Positions 8,408-15,181 of a stretch of DNA of 29,229 nucleotides are shown here, piece by piece. How positions within the stretch are numbered: position 1 is the stretch's first letter; every line of letters begins with the position of its first letter. This stretch comes from JBDHZU01 sp039812085 (GTDB lineage Bacteria > Actinomycetota > Actinomycetes > S36-B12 > UBA10799): the NCBI GenBank assembly GCA_039812085.1, contig JBDHZU010000008.1:1-29229 (forward strand), written 5' to 3'. Made by a program: the position numbers and the translations under genes. The notes beneath the pieces were generated by a model. The model worked only from the letters and a program-made list of their open reading frames with translations. It ran no database searches and was not told the DNA's origin.

Positions 8408-9766
8408 CTAGGCAGCGCGCAAGAACCGATCGAGCACCTTCACTCCGAACTGCAGTGAACTGACTGGTACCCGTTCATTCACGGCGTGGAACATGCCGAA
8501 GAAGTCGATGTCGTCCGGCAAGAGCAACGGTGAGAATCCGAAACAGCGAATCCCTAGTCGGCTGAGTGCTTTGGCATCAGTCCCCCCAGACATGAGGTAG
8601 GGAACCGCAACGGAATGTTCGTCCTCAGAATGTAGAGCTGCTGCCATTGCCTCCACCATGGGTCCGTCGAATGTGGTCTCGACCGCAATGTCTTGGTGAA
8701 TGAACTCGCGGGTAACTCCGTCGCCGAGGAGTTCGTCAATTTGCTCCAGGAACTCTGATTCTTTGCCGGGGAGGAAGCGTCCGTCGATCGCGGCATGAGC
8801 AACCTCGGGAATGACGTTCGCCTTGTAGCCAGCGTCGAACATGGTGACGTTGGTGGTGTTTCGTACGGTGGCCCCGATGATTCGACCGATTGATCCGAGT
8901 TTGCGGATGGGATCGTCCGGATCGTCAAGGTCGATCTCGACACCGGTGAGTTCCTGAACGGTTTCCACGAACTGTCGAGCGGCATCCGTGAGTTCGACGT
9001 TCCATTGATGTTGGCCAACGCGTGCTGCCGCCTCACACAAGCGCACAACGGCGTTGTCTTGAGCGACCAATGAACCATGTCCGGCTCGGCCAGATGCTGT
9101 GATGCGTAACCAGTCGAGTCCCTTCTCTGCAACTTGGATCGGGTAGATCCGTAGATCGTCACGCAACGAATGACTGAATCCGCCCACTTCTCCTACGGCG
9201 TCGGTCGCCCCGGCAAATAGTTCTGGGCGGTTGTTTTCGATCCAGGCAGAACCATGAGTTCCGCCCGCTTCTTCGTCTGGGAAGTAGGCGACGATGATGT
9301 CTCGTCGGGGACGGATGCCGTGGCGCTGCCAGTTACGAATGGTCGCCAGCATCATGCCGTCCATGTCTTTCATATCGACGGCCCCACGGCCCCACAGCAC
9401 ATCGTTCTCATCAATGACACCGGCGAATGGTGGGTGTTCCCAGTTGGGTTCCGGGGCGGGTACGACATCGAGATGTCCGTGCAGAATCAGCGCACCGGCA
9501 TCGGGGTCGGTTCCCTCGATCCGCGCGACCACGGCCTCTCGATGGGAAGCCGATGTTTGGAACCGTTCTGACTCGATGCCAACTTCCTGCAGCTTCGCTT
9601 GCACGTATTCGGCAGCTTCGGCCTCGCCCGGTCCGTTCTGTGTGCCGTCGTTGGAGGTATCGATCCGAATTAAATCCTGAACGAGACCAGCCACCTCAGC
9701 TTCTGCTGCAGCAGTATCAATCGAGTCGATGGTGACGGCATCCATTCCCCTATCGTGCCGGGCCAT
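8408..9766 (-). CDS. M20-family metallopeptidase (dipeptidase / deacylase-like)
   Basis: A 452-residue zinc-dependent amidohydrolase of the M20/ArgE/DapE superfamily. Metal-site motifs in order are LILHGHLDVVP (His, Asp), WGRGAVDMKDMDG (bridging Asp), AYFPDEEAGGTHG (catalytic Glu and metal Glu) and FFGMFHAVNERVP (C-terminal His). The lid or dimerisation domain lies between, with SGRAGHGS. The substrate cannot be told from sequence; peptide or N-acyl amino acid hydrolysis is likely. ATG 9766 is used; ATG 9745 (MDAVTIDSID) is equally in frame, but its AGGGG sits only 1 nt away. The stop codon abuts that of DUF5703. Confidence 0.92.
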   Translation of the reverse strand: MARHDRGMDAVTIDSIDTAAAEAEVAGLVQDLIRIDTSNDGTQNGPGEAEAAEYVQAKLQEVGIESERFQTSASHREAVVARIEGTDPDAGALILHGHLDVVPAPEPNWEHPPFAGVIDENDVLWGRGAVDMKDMDGMMLATIRNWQRHGIRPRRDIIVAYFPDEEAGGTHGSAWIENNRPELFAGATDAVGEVGGFSHSLRDDLRIYPIQVAEKGLDWLRITASGRAGHGSLVAQDNAVVRLCEAAARVGQHQWNVELTDAARQFVETVQELTGVEIDLDDPDDPIRKLGSIGRIIGATVRNTTNVTMFDAGYKANVIPEVAHAAIDGRFLPGKESEFLEQIDELLGDGVTREFIHQDIAVETTFDGPMVEAMAAALHSEDEHSVAVPYLMSGGTDAKALSRLGIRCFGFSPLLLPDDIDFFGMFHAVNERVPVSSLQFGVKVLDRFLRAA

Positions 9767-9878
9767 CGCAGCTCACGCACCTTCGGTGCAACGCCGTCAA
9801 CTTCTTGTTTCAATTCGGCTGCGACGACCTATCCGATCCGTACCTGGATGGTCTGTGGGCCGACCGTTGCTGACCCAG

Positions 9879-9884
9879 TAGACT
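9879..9884 (+). promoter_or_regulatory. Possible -10 hexamer (TAGACT) of tRNA-Leu
   Basis: TANNNT hexamer 15 nt before the mature tRNA 5' end, in the 133-bp gap after the M20 gene. No convincing -35 is seen at 16-18 bp. Confidence 0.35.
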
Positions 9885-9899
9885 GTCGTGTCGCACTCG

Positions 9900-9984
9900 G
9901 TCCGGGTGGCGGAATGGCAGACGCGCTAGCTTGAGGTGCTAGTGCCCTTTATCGGGCGTGGGGGTTCAAATCCCCCTCCGGACA
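9900..9984 (+). tRNA. tRNA-Leu (anticodon GAG)
   Basis: Class II tRNA of 85 nt. The acceptor stem is GTCCGGG (9900-9906) with TCCGGAC (9977-9983) and discriminator A9984. The anticodon stem is CTAGC/GCTAG around the loop TTGAGGT, with GAG at 9933-9935. A long variable arm (GCCC...GGGC) identifies leucine. The T arm is GGGGG-TTCAAAT-CCCCC (9960-9976). CCA is not encoded, so it must be added after transcription. A terminator follows 7 nt later. Confidence 0.96.
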
Positions 9985-10058
9985 CAAATTTGTCGTCGCG
10001 TAAGCGGCGACTTTTTGTGTTCCGGACAGGGATGCAGGGAGGGCGAGCTGGCTTCTTG
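9971..10058 (+). repeat. Direct repeat copy 1 (88 bp, period 102 bp)
   Basis: This copy begins with the last T-loop base of tRNA-Leu. It includes the 3' strands of the T and acceptor stems, the terminator, an inverted echo of the tRNA end (TTTGTGTTCCGGA, 10014-10026) and about 30 bp more. It is identical to 10073-10160. Confidence 0.95.
9992..10016 (+). terminator. Intrinsic terminator of tRNA-Leu
   Basis: An 8-bp stem GTCGTCGC/GCGGCGAC (one G-T pair) closes a GTAA (GNRA-type) tetraloop and is followed by five T residues. Confidence 0.85.
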
Positions 10059-10072
10059 GCAGCGCGGCCGGT

Positions 10073-10160
10073 TCCCCCTCCGGACACAAATTTGTCGTCG
10101 CGTAAGCGGCGACTTTTTGTGTTCCGGACAGGGATGCAGGGAGGGCGAGCTGGCTTCTTG
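10073..10160 (+). repeat. Direct repeat copy 2 (88 bp), carries an orphan tRNA 3' end and a second terminator
   Basis: Exact copy of 9971-10058, separated from it by 14 bp (10059-10072). It contains an orphan tRNA-Leu 3' fragment (10073-10086) and a second hairpin with T tract (10094-10118). A decayed trace, CAGCCGGCTTTGTGTCCG, follows at 10162-10179. The remaining gene-free bases to 10212 show only the -10-like element of the next gene. Confidence 0.95.
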
Positions 10161-10200
10161 TCAGCCGGCTTTGTGTCCGAACAGTTCACGGCGGTTGCCG

Positions 10201-10206
10201 TAACCT
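10201..10206 (+). promoter_or_regulatory. Possible -10 hexamer (TAACCT) of the 3'-phosphatase gene
   Basis: TANNNT hexamer 6 nt before the GTG at 10213; no Shine-Dalgarno site is present. Confidence 0.4.
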
Positions 10207-10212
10207 TCACTC

Positions 10213-10626
10213 GTGGCTGCTGGGCGAACCATTCTGGTTGATGTTGACGGGACAATCGCGTTACGCACGGATCGATCACCGTTCGACTGGCATCGGGTGG
10301 GCGAGGATCTGCCGAACATGGATGTCATCACCTTGGTCCAGGCTTTGGCACGAGACAACGTCATCGTTTATGTCTCAGGACGCAGCGAAGTGTGCCGTCG
10401 GCAGACTGAAATGTGGATCGATCATCACGTCGGAGTTGACGGCGAACTATTCATGCGGGAAGAAGGCGACGATCGACAGGACGCGAAGATCAAGAAACAG
10501 ATCTTCCTAAGTGCCATCAAAGACAAACATGACGTGTGGCTCGTCCTCGATGATCGAGATCAGGTCGTCCGCATGTGGCGCAGACTTGGGCTTACCTGCC
10601 TGCAGGTCGCACCCGGCAACTTCTAG
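10213..10626 (+). CDS. Stand-alone HAD phosphatase resembling the 3'-phosphatase domain of T4 polynucleotide kinase
   Basis: A 137-residue HAD-superfamily protein. The nucleophile motif is LVDVDGT (D10, D12). VYVSGR (about 53-57) is the Ser/Thr motif, followed by a QTEMWIDHH segment. Then come MREEGDDRQDAKIKKQIF with the lysine, and LVLDDRDQVVRMWRRLGL with D113 and D114. From residue 80 the order and spacing closely match the C-terminal phosphatase of phage T4 Pnkp, which removes 3'-phosphates or 2',3'-cyclic phosphates from RNA and DNA ends. No kinase or ligase domain is attached. The GTG start lacks a Shine-Dalgarno site but has TAACCT 6 nt upstream. Its stop overlaps that of the convergent CDF gene. 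Confidence 0.85.
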   Translation: MAAGRTILVDVDGTIALRTDRSPFDWHRVGEDLPNMDVITLVQALARDNVIVYVSGRSEVCRRQTEMWIDHHVGVDGELFMREEGDDRQDAKIKKQIFLSAIKDKHDVWLVLDDRDQVVRMWRRLGLTCLQVAPGNF

Positions 10627-11525
10627 GGATGGACAGGTCCGCAATCGGGAGATAGCTCCATCTGAATCGTCGTATGGGCAACGGCAAACGTGTCATGCAG
10701 CATCGTCTCGACCTGGCGCAGGGCTGTTTGCTGCTGCGCTAAGGAATTGCAGTCAACGATGACGTGTGCCGATAGCGACGGCATTCCGCTGGTGATCGAC
10801 CAGATATGCAGTTCATGGACTGCGGTGACTCCATCAACTGCAAGCACTGCTTGGCGAACCTGCTCGGGGTCAATACCTGGTGGTGAGTTCTCCATGAGCA
10901 CCCCGAAACTGTCGCGCAGGAGCAGCAACGTTCGCGGAATCATGAACAGCGCAATGACGATGGATACGACCACATCAGCGCGGTCCCAGCCGGTAACCAG
11001 AATGACGAGCCCGGCGATCACGACTCCAGCGGAACCCAACGCGTCAGATAGCACTTCCAGGTAGGCACCTTTGACGGCAAGGGAATCTTTCGCTCCTCGC
11101 TTGAGCAGCATGATGCTGACGGTGTTCGCTACTACTCCGTATAGCGCGGCCAGAATCATCACCCACGGCTTAATGGCCGAAGGGTTCTGCCACCGCTCGT
11201 ACGCCTCAATCAGGATGTAGATGGACAGGGCCAGCAGGATGATGCCGTTGGCAACGGCGACCAGGATCTCCAGTCGAAATAGGCCAAAGGTTCGAGTAGA
11301 ACGAGTGGGTCGGGCAGCCAAGGTGATGGCCACGATGGCCAGACCGATTCCCGCCACATCAGTCAGTGAGTGTCCCGCGTCAGCTAGCAGCGCCAGCGAG
11401 TGTGACAGCCAGGCACCGATTAATTGGACGACGACGATCGACAGCCCGAGCAGGAATGACGTAACCAGCCGACTGCGATTCGCTAAGCCGGCACTTCCGT
11501 GACTGTGATCGTGCCCTGCACCCAC
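10623..11525 (-). CDS. Cation diffusion facilitator (CzcD/ZitB-type metal efflux)
   Basis: A 300-residue proton-coupled divalent metal exporter. It has a His-rich start (GHDHSHG), six membrane segments and a C-terminal cytoplasmic metallochaperone-like domain (GVTAVHELHIWSITSGMPSLSAHV). The transmembrane site uses HSLALLADAGHSLTD in TM2. TM5 reads YLEVLSDALGS, where glutamate replaces the histidine of the usual zinc HxxxD motif, so the metal may not be zinc alone. GTG 11525 is preceded by TAAGGT at 7 nt, usable as -10 or as a weak ribosome site. It lies 27 nt after the YbdK-type gene on the same strand. Confidence 0.93.
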   Translation of the reverse strand: MGAGHDHSHGSAGLANRSRLVTSFLLGLSIVVVQLIGAWLSHSLALLADAGHSLTDVAGIGLAIVAITLAARPTRSTRTFGLFRLEILVAVANGIILLALSIYILIEAYERWQNPSAIKPWVMILAALYGVVANTVSIMLLKRGAKDSLAVKGAYLEVLSDALGSAGVVIAGLVILVTGWDRADVVVSIVIALFMIPRTLLLLRDSFGVLMENSPPGIDPEQVRQAVLAVDGVTAVHELHIWSITSGMPSLSAHVIVDCNSLAQQQTALRQVETMLHDTFAVAHTTIQMELSPDCGPVHP

Positions 11526-11532
11526 AGCAGTG

Positions 11533-11538
11533 ACCTTA
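11533..11538 (-). promoter_or_regulatory. TAAGGT before the CDF gene (-10-like or ribosome site)
   Basis: Seven nt before the GTG at 11525. AAGG could also act as a Shine-Dalgarno site, so its role is ambiguous. Confidence 0.3.
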
Positions 11539-11552
11539 GCGCTGATGTCGCT

Positions 11553-12683
11553 TCATGGTTGCCGGTCGAGACTGGCAGTCAGTTCATCGACCACCGATGA
11601 CACCACACCGGCTAGGCCATCTTCTTCGGCCGTCTGACGCTGCCGCTGGTAGCCGACCTTGTTCTCCATCATCGTATAAACACCGGCAAGTTCTCGTTCG
11701 CAGTTCAGGTGTGCAGCGATGGGTTCCAGCTTGGGCAGAATGCGTCGAAGATCGTCAGTGACGAGTTGTTCGTTGTTGTCTTCGTCTTGAATGATGATCG
11801 CGTCCATGCCGTAACGGGCCGCGCGCCACTTGTTCTCCTGCACATGCCACGGAGGCAATGTGGGCAATGTTCGCCCACCTGCTAGTCCCCCATCGAGATA
11901 GACGATCAAGCAGTGCACTAACGCAACGATTGCTTCGAGCTCTTCGTATGTCGTGACGGCGTCACAAATCCGCACTTCAATGGTGCCGAGTGAAGGAGAG
12001 GGACGAATATCCCAACGAATCTCATTGATGAGGTCGATGACGCCGGTTGTGGTCAAGTCGGTGACATACCGCTCGTACTGGGGCCAGGTATCGAACTGGA
12101 ACGGCAATCCTGCGGTGGGCAACTGTTGGAAGAGAAGCGCTCGGTTGGACGCGTATCCGGTGTCTTGACCGTCGTAGAACGGCGACGACGCCGATAGTGC
12201 TTGCAGGTGTGGGAAGTAGCGCAACAGCGAGTTGAGGACGGGCAGCACCCGATCACGATCGGGCATGCCGACATGCATGTGGATGCCGTAGATGAGCATT
12301 TGCCGACCCCAGAACTGGGTGCGGTCAATCAGAGTTTCGTACCGTTCCGATTCGGTGACTCGTTGAGCATCCCAGGAGGCAAAGGGATGCATTCCTGCAC
12401 TGAAGAGGTTGACCCCCATCGGGTCGGTCACTGAACGAACCGTGCGCATCGAATCGGTCAGGTCTGCCATCGCGTCACCGACGTTGTCGCAGATTCCCGT
12501 CACAAGCTCCACGGTGTTGAGCAGCAATTCTCGATGCACTCGATGGCCAGGATGTTTGTCGAGTTGCTCAAACACGGCATCAGCAACGGACAGCAGATCA
12601 CCGGAGATGGGATCGACTAATGCCAGTTCCCACTCCACACCCAAGGTGGGGCGCGCAGACGGGGAGAACGGCACATTGACCAT
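11553..12683 (-). CDS. Carboxylate-amine ligase, YbdK/GCS2 family
   Basis: A 376-residue ATP-dependent ligase of the type-2 glutamate-cysteine ligase family (YbdK), close in pattern to the mycobacterial Rv0433 type. Recognisable segments are PTLGVEWELALVDP (metal/ATP glutamates), IYGIHMHVGMPD, SPFYDGQDTGYASNR, NEIRWDIRPSPSLGTIEVRI and PWHVQENKWRAARYG. Members have weak gamma-glutamylcysteine synthesis in vitro, and their physiological role is unclear. Since mshC shows that this organism makes mycothiol, glutathione synthesis should not be assumed. The ATG at 12683 has no strong ribosome site and lies 21 nt after the PPOX gene stop, so the two are probably co-transcribed. Confidence 0.9.
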   Translation of the reverse strand: MVNVPFSPSARPTLGVEWELALVDPISGDLLSVADAVFEQLDKHPGHRVHRELLLNTVELVTGICDNVGDAMADLTDSMRTVRSVTDPMGVNLFSAGMHPFASWDAQRVTESERYETLIDRTQFWGRQMLIYGIHMHVGMPDRDRVLPVLNSLLRYFPHLQALSASSPFYDGQDTGYASNRALLFQQLPTAGLPFQFDTWPQYERYVTDLTTTGVIDLINEIRWDIRPSPSLGTIEVRICDAVTTYEELEAIVALVHCLIVYLDGGLAGGRTLPTLPPWHVQENKWRAARYGMDAIIIQDEDNNEQLVTDDLRRILPKLEPIAAHLNCERELAGVYTMMENKVGYQRQRQTAEEDGLAGVVSSVVDELTASLDRQP

Positions 12684-12704
12684 GGGTGTGCCTGTGCTCG
12701 CTGC

Positions 12705-13139
12705 CTAGTTCTCGTCGGCCGAGTAGCCGAACTGACGACCGGTCACGTTGGTGGTCGACAGCTTCAAGAGACGCTTGGGTGCATTGGGCAGCGCATAAGT
12801 CGGTAAGTCGACGGCTTCTGCCCGGCTGACTTCTTCTGGGTCCGTGATCTCTTGCGCAATGCCATGGACCATGACACTCCATCCGGCTGCGCCATCCTCG
12901 GAATAGCCGTCCGCCTCGAACGCAGTCACCACGCCGGATACGGCTTTGTCGAACTTGGTGCCTGGAACGCTGCGAATCAAAATGCTGCCTTCGAACAGGG
13001 CGAAGTTCACCGGGAAAATCATGGGTCGGAAATCGATCGTGCAGCCCATTCGTCCGACCGGGACCGTGCTCAGTAGTTCCATGCACTCGTCACGGGACAA
13101 CTCGTTCAGCCCTTGGCGTTGTTCGCTCATGGTCGGCAT
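12705..13139 (-). CDS. Pyridoxamine 5'-phosphate oxidase-fold flavin-binding protein
   Basis: A 144-residue split-barrel protein. The N-terminal helix LSRDECMELLSTVPVGRMGC is followed by RPMIFPVNFALFEGSILIRS, then KFDKAVSGVVTAFEADGYSED and SVMVHGIAQEI. This is the layout of small PPOX-family proteins that bind FMN, F420 or haem; the cofactor and substrate cannot be assigned. ATG 13139 (MPTMSEQ) has AGG about 10 nt upstream; ATG 13130 is possible. An upstream extension to 13298 would run into trmB and has no family support. The gene is divergent from trmB across a 54-bp gap. Confidence 0.85.
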   Translation of the reverse strand: MPTMSEQRQGLNELSRDECMELLSTVPVGRMGCTIDFRPMIFPVNFALFEGSILIRSVPGTKFDKAVSGVVTAFEADGYSEDGAAGWSVMVHGIAQEITDPEEVSRAEAVDLPTYALPNAPKRLLKLSTTNVTGRQFGYSADEN

Positions 13140-13180
13140 TCTTGCTGACCTACCGATGTCCTCGCCACTGGGCGCAACAT

Positions 13181-13186
13181 TAGGGT
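13181..13186 (+). promoter_or_regulatory. Possible -10 hexamer (TAGGGT) of trmB
   Basis: TANNNT hexamer 7 nt before the GTG at 13194. AGGG could alternatively be a ribosome site; both readings favour the 13194 start. Confidence 0.35.
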
Positions 13187-13193
13187 GACCGCC

Positions 13194-13883
13194 GTGGCCG
13201 AGAACTCCAAGCGTGAGCGCGAGATCCGTACCTATGCGGTGCGCTCTGGACGAATGAACGACTCGTCCCAACGAGCGTTGACCGAACTCTGGCCGCACTA
13301 CGGGATTCCGCAGTCGGACTCAGAACTCGAGTTAGCTGAGCTATTCAATGGCCGCCCGGTAATCCTGGAAGTGGGCTTTGGCATGGGCCAGGCCACCGCA
13401 CAAATGGCATCAGCACATCCCGAACAGGGAATCCTGGCGTGCGATGTTCATCCGCCCGGCGTTGCTGCACTGTTGCGTCTGATCGAGGATTCGCAACTCA
13501 CTAACGTGCGCGTGGTCCACGGCGATGCTCTACAGGTGTTGTCCCAGCGACTACCGGAAGCAAGCTTGGCTGGATTCCGTGCCTACTTCCCCGATCCGTG
13601 GCCAAAGAAGCGCCACCATAAACGTCGATTCATCAACGCGGCCAATGTGGCACTCGTCTGCTCACGACTTAAGCCCGGTGCCACCTTCCATACCGCCACC
13701 GACTGGCAGCCTTACGCGGAGAGCATGCGTGAGGTACTCACCGCAGAACCGCTACTACGCAACCTGTCGAATCGGTCAGACGGCTATTGCGATCGACCTG
13801 AGTGGCGTCCAGAAACAAAGTTCGAACGACGAGGTATCACGCAAGATCGCCCGAGCCGTGACCTGATCTTTGAACGGCTCTGA
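13194..13883 (+). CDS. trmB: tRNA (guanine-46-N7)-methyltransferase
   Basis: Transfers a methyl group from SAM to N7 of G46 in the variable loop of tRNAs. The 229-residue Rossmann methyltransferase shows the SAM site ILEVGFGMGQAT (about 57-68), ACDVHPPGV after strand 2, VVHGDAL, and the family hallmark YFPDPWPKKRHHKRRF. The C-terminal RRGITQDRPSRDLIFERL matches the substrate-binding tail. GTG 13194 is chosen over GTG 13185 because AGGG/TAGGGT lies 7-8 nt upstream. The stop abuts the CapA-like gene stop with no gap. Confidence 0.95.
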   Translation: MAENSKREREIRTYAVRSGRMNDSSQRALTELWPHYGIPQSDSELELAELFNGRPVILEVGFGMGQATAQMASAHPEQGILACDVHPPGVAALLRLIEDSQLTNVRVVHGDALQVLSQRLPEASLAGFRAYFPDPWPKKRHHKRRFINAANVALVCSRLKPGATFHTATDWQPYAESMREVLTAEPLLRNLSNRSDGYCDRPEWRPETKFERRGITQDRPSRDLIFERL

Positions 13884-15104
13884 CTAGCCCTGGCACGGCT
13901 TGCGAAGGATGAACCCATCTTTGATGGCATCCGATTCGATGCTCTTGATGCTCGAATACGCCTCGCGCCAACGGTCGGGAACCACGTCGCAGTGATCGTC
14001 CGACATATCTACGGCCAGCACGGGATCCCGCGTGGTCAGCACGGGATAGCCGACCACCTTCGTGGCCGCCCAGGACTGATCGGGTTGCTGGGTGAAGGTC
14101 ACCTTCGACACCAGACCCTCATGCATCCGTCGTTCATCGGGGTAGAACGCAGCTAGCAGGTTGCCGTGCCACACCACCCAGGTGCCGTTGACCTTCTCAG
14201 CAGGTTGAGTGGTGTGAGAACCATGTCCGATGATGAATGAGACATCATGTCCGGCGGTAATCGTCTTGACGGCAGCGCGCTGATGAGAGTTGGTCTCAGT
14301 TGGACCCATCTCCCCCATCGCCAACGACACGATCACGATCTGAGCACCCATTTCACGCGCCTTGTGGGCGTCAACGGCGATCTGTGCTGGTGACTGGCGG
14401 TTCACTGCCCACGACTTGCCGGGCACACCAGGTGAATCTCCGGGATCGGTGTAGGACAAGTGAACGAGCTTGACCCCCTTAACGTCACGAATAACGATCC
14501 GGTTGTCAGAGGCTTCTTTGGAAACATTTGCACCTGACTGATTGACCCCAGCAGCATTCAGCGAGTTCACGGTTCGGCGGATGCCAGCCATTCCCTTGTC
14601 AAACGTCCAATTGCTGGCAGTAGAGCAATCGTCAAAACCTGTCTTGGCGATGCCCTTAGCCAAGTTCGGGTGAACGTAGTAGTGCGGGAAGCTCGTGATG
14701 TTGCCGATCTGTGAGAACGCCGTCTCGTTGTGACAGATGCTGTAGTCGGCCCCAGAGATCAGCTTTTTCACGCCCGCAAGTGCTGGAGCGAAGTTAGGTC
14801 CATCACCGTTGCTGTTTCTTTGCGCTTCGTACCAGATCGAGTCGTGGATCAGGATGTCGCCACTGCCGGTGATTGTGAGCTGCTTCCCGGTGGTTTGCAG
14901 CGGCGCTGACGGTGTATTTGACGCTGTGTTATTCGACGAGATCGAGGACTGCGCCTGCTCCTTCTTAGCCGTTGGTTGAGGCGAGGAGACCGACACCTTG
15001 AGCATGGAGGAGTTACTAGAACAGCCAGTCAGAACACCAGCGATTACGACGGTGGCAACGACGCCAATGCGCGCGCGGGTGGTACGAGAACGAGAGGGGG
15101 GCAC
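13884..15104 (-). CDS. CapA-family lipoprotein (PGA_cap metallophosphatase-like)
   Basis: A 406-residue secreted lipoprotein. The signal peptide runs from basic SRSRTTRARIG through VVATVVIAGVLTGC, with lipobox LTGC (Cys28). A Ser/Thr/Gln-rich linker covers about 30-72, and a CapA-type calcineurin-like domain starts at ITGSGDILIHDS. The later metal-site region is GHGSHTTQPAEKVNGTWVVWHGN, where many CapA proteins have GHHPHxxQ. The family is linked to poly-gamma-glutamate capsule synthesis, but no capBC partners are present, so the role here is unknown. GTG 15104 has no ribosome site but has TAACAT 6 nt upstream, suggesting a leaderless mRNA. Confidence 0.88.
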   Translation of the reverse strand: MPPSRSRTTRARIGVVATVVIAGVLTGCSSNSSMLKVSVSSPQPTAKKEQAQSSISSNNTASNTPSAPLQTTGKQLTITGSGDILIHDSIWYEAQRNSNGDGPNFAPALAGVKKLISGADYSICHNETAFSQIGNITSFPHYYVHPNLAKGIAKTGFDDCSTASNWTFDKGMAGIRRTVNSLNAAGVNQSGANVSKEASDNRIVIRDVKGVKLVHLSYTDPGDSPGVPGKSWAVNRQSPAQIAVDAHKAREMGAQIVIVSLAMGEMGPTETNSHQRAAVKTITAGHDVSFIIGHGSHTTQPAEKVNGTWVVWHGNLLAAFYPDERRMHEGLVSKVTFTQQPDQSWAATKVVGYPVLTTRDPVLAVDMSDDHCDVVPDRWREAYSSIKSIESDAIKDGFILRKPCQG

Positions 15105-15110
15105 TTATCG

Positions 15111-15116
15111 ATGTTA
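15111..15116 (-). promoter_or_regulatory. Possible -10 hexamer (TAACAT) of the CapA-like gene
   Basis: TANNNT hexamer 6 nt before the GTG at 15104; no Shine-Dalgarno site. Confidence 0.4.
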
Positions 15117-15181
15117 AGACTGGATCAATGCCAAACGTGGGTTTCTGGAAAAGAATATTTCGCGTCGGTGATACTTGAGCA

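Noticed and set aside
9777..9789. GCACC-TTC-GGTGC hairpin upstream of tRNA-Leu
   Set aside because: It is a short stem with no T tract and is expected by chance at this composition.
9971..10160. CRISPR or short-repeat array
   Set aside because: There are only two copies, of 88 bp with a 14-bp spacer; the unit is tRNA 3' end plus terminator, and no cas genes are present.
9900..10626. Integrated mobile element at the tRNA
   Set aside because: No integrase, recombinase or cargo lies between the repeats; only a scar or slippage can be argued.
13140..13298. N-terminal extension of the PPOX-fold protein
   Set aside because: The added residues are not family-like and would overlap the trmB start on the other strand.
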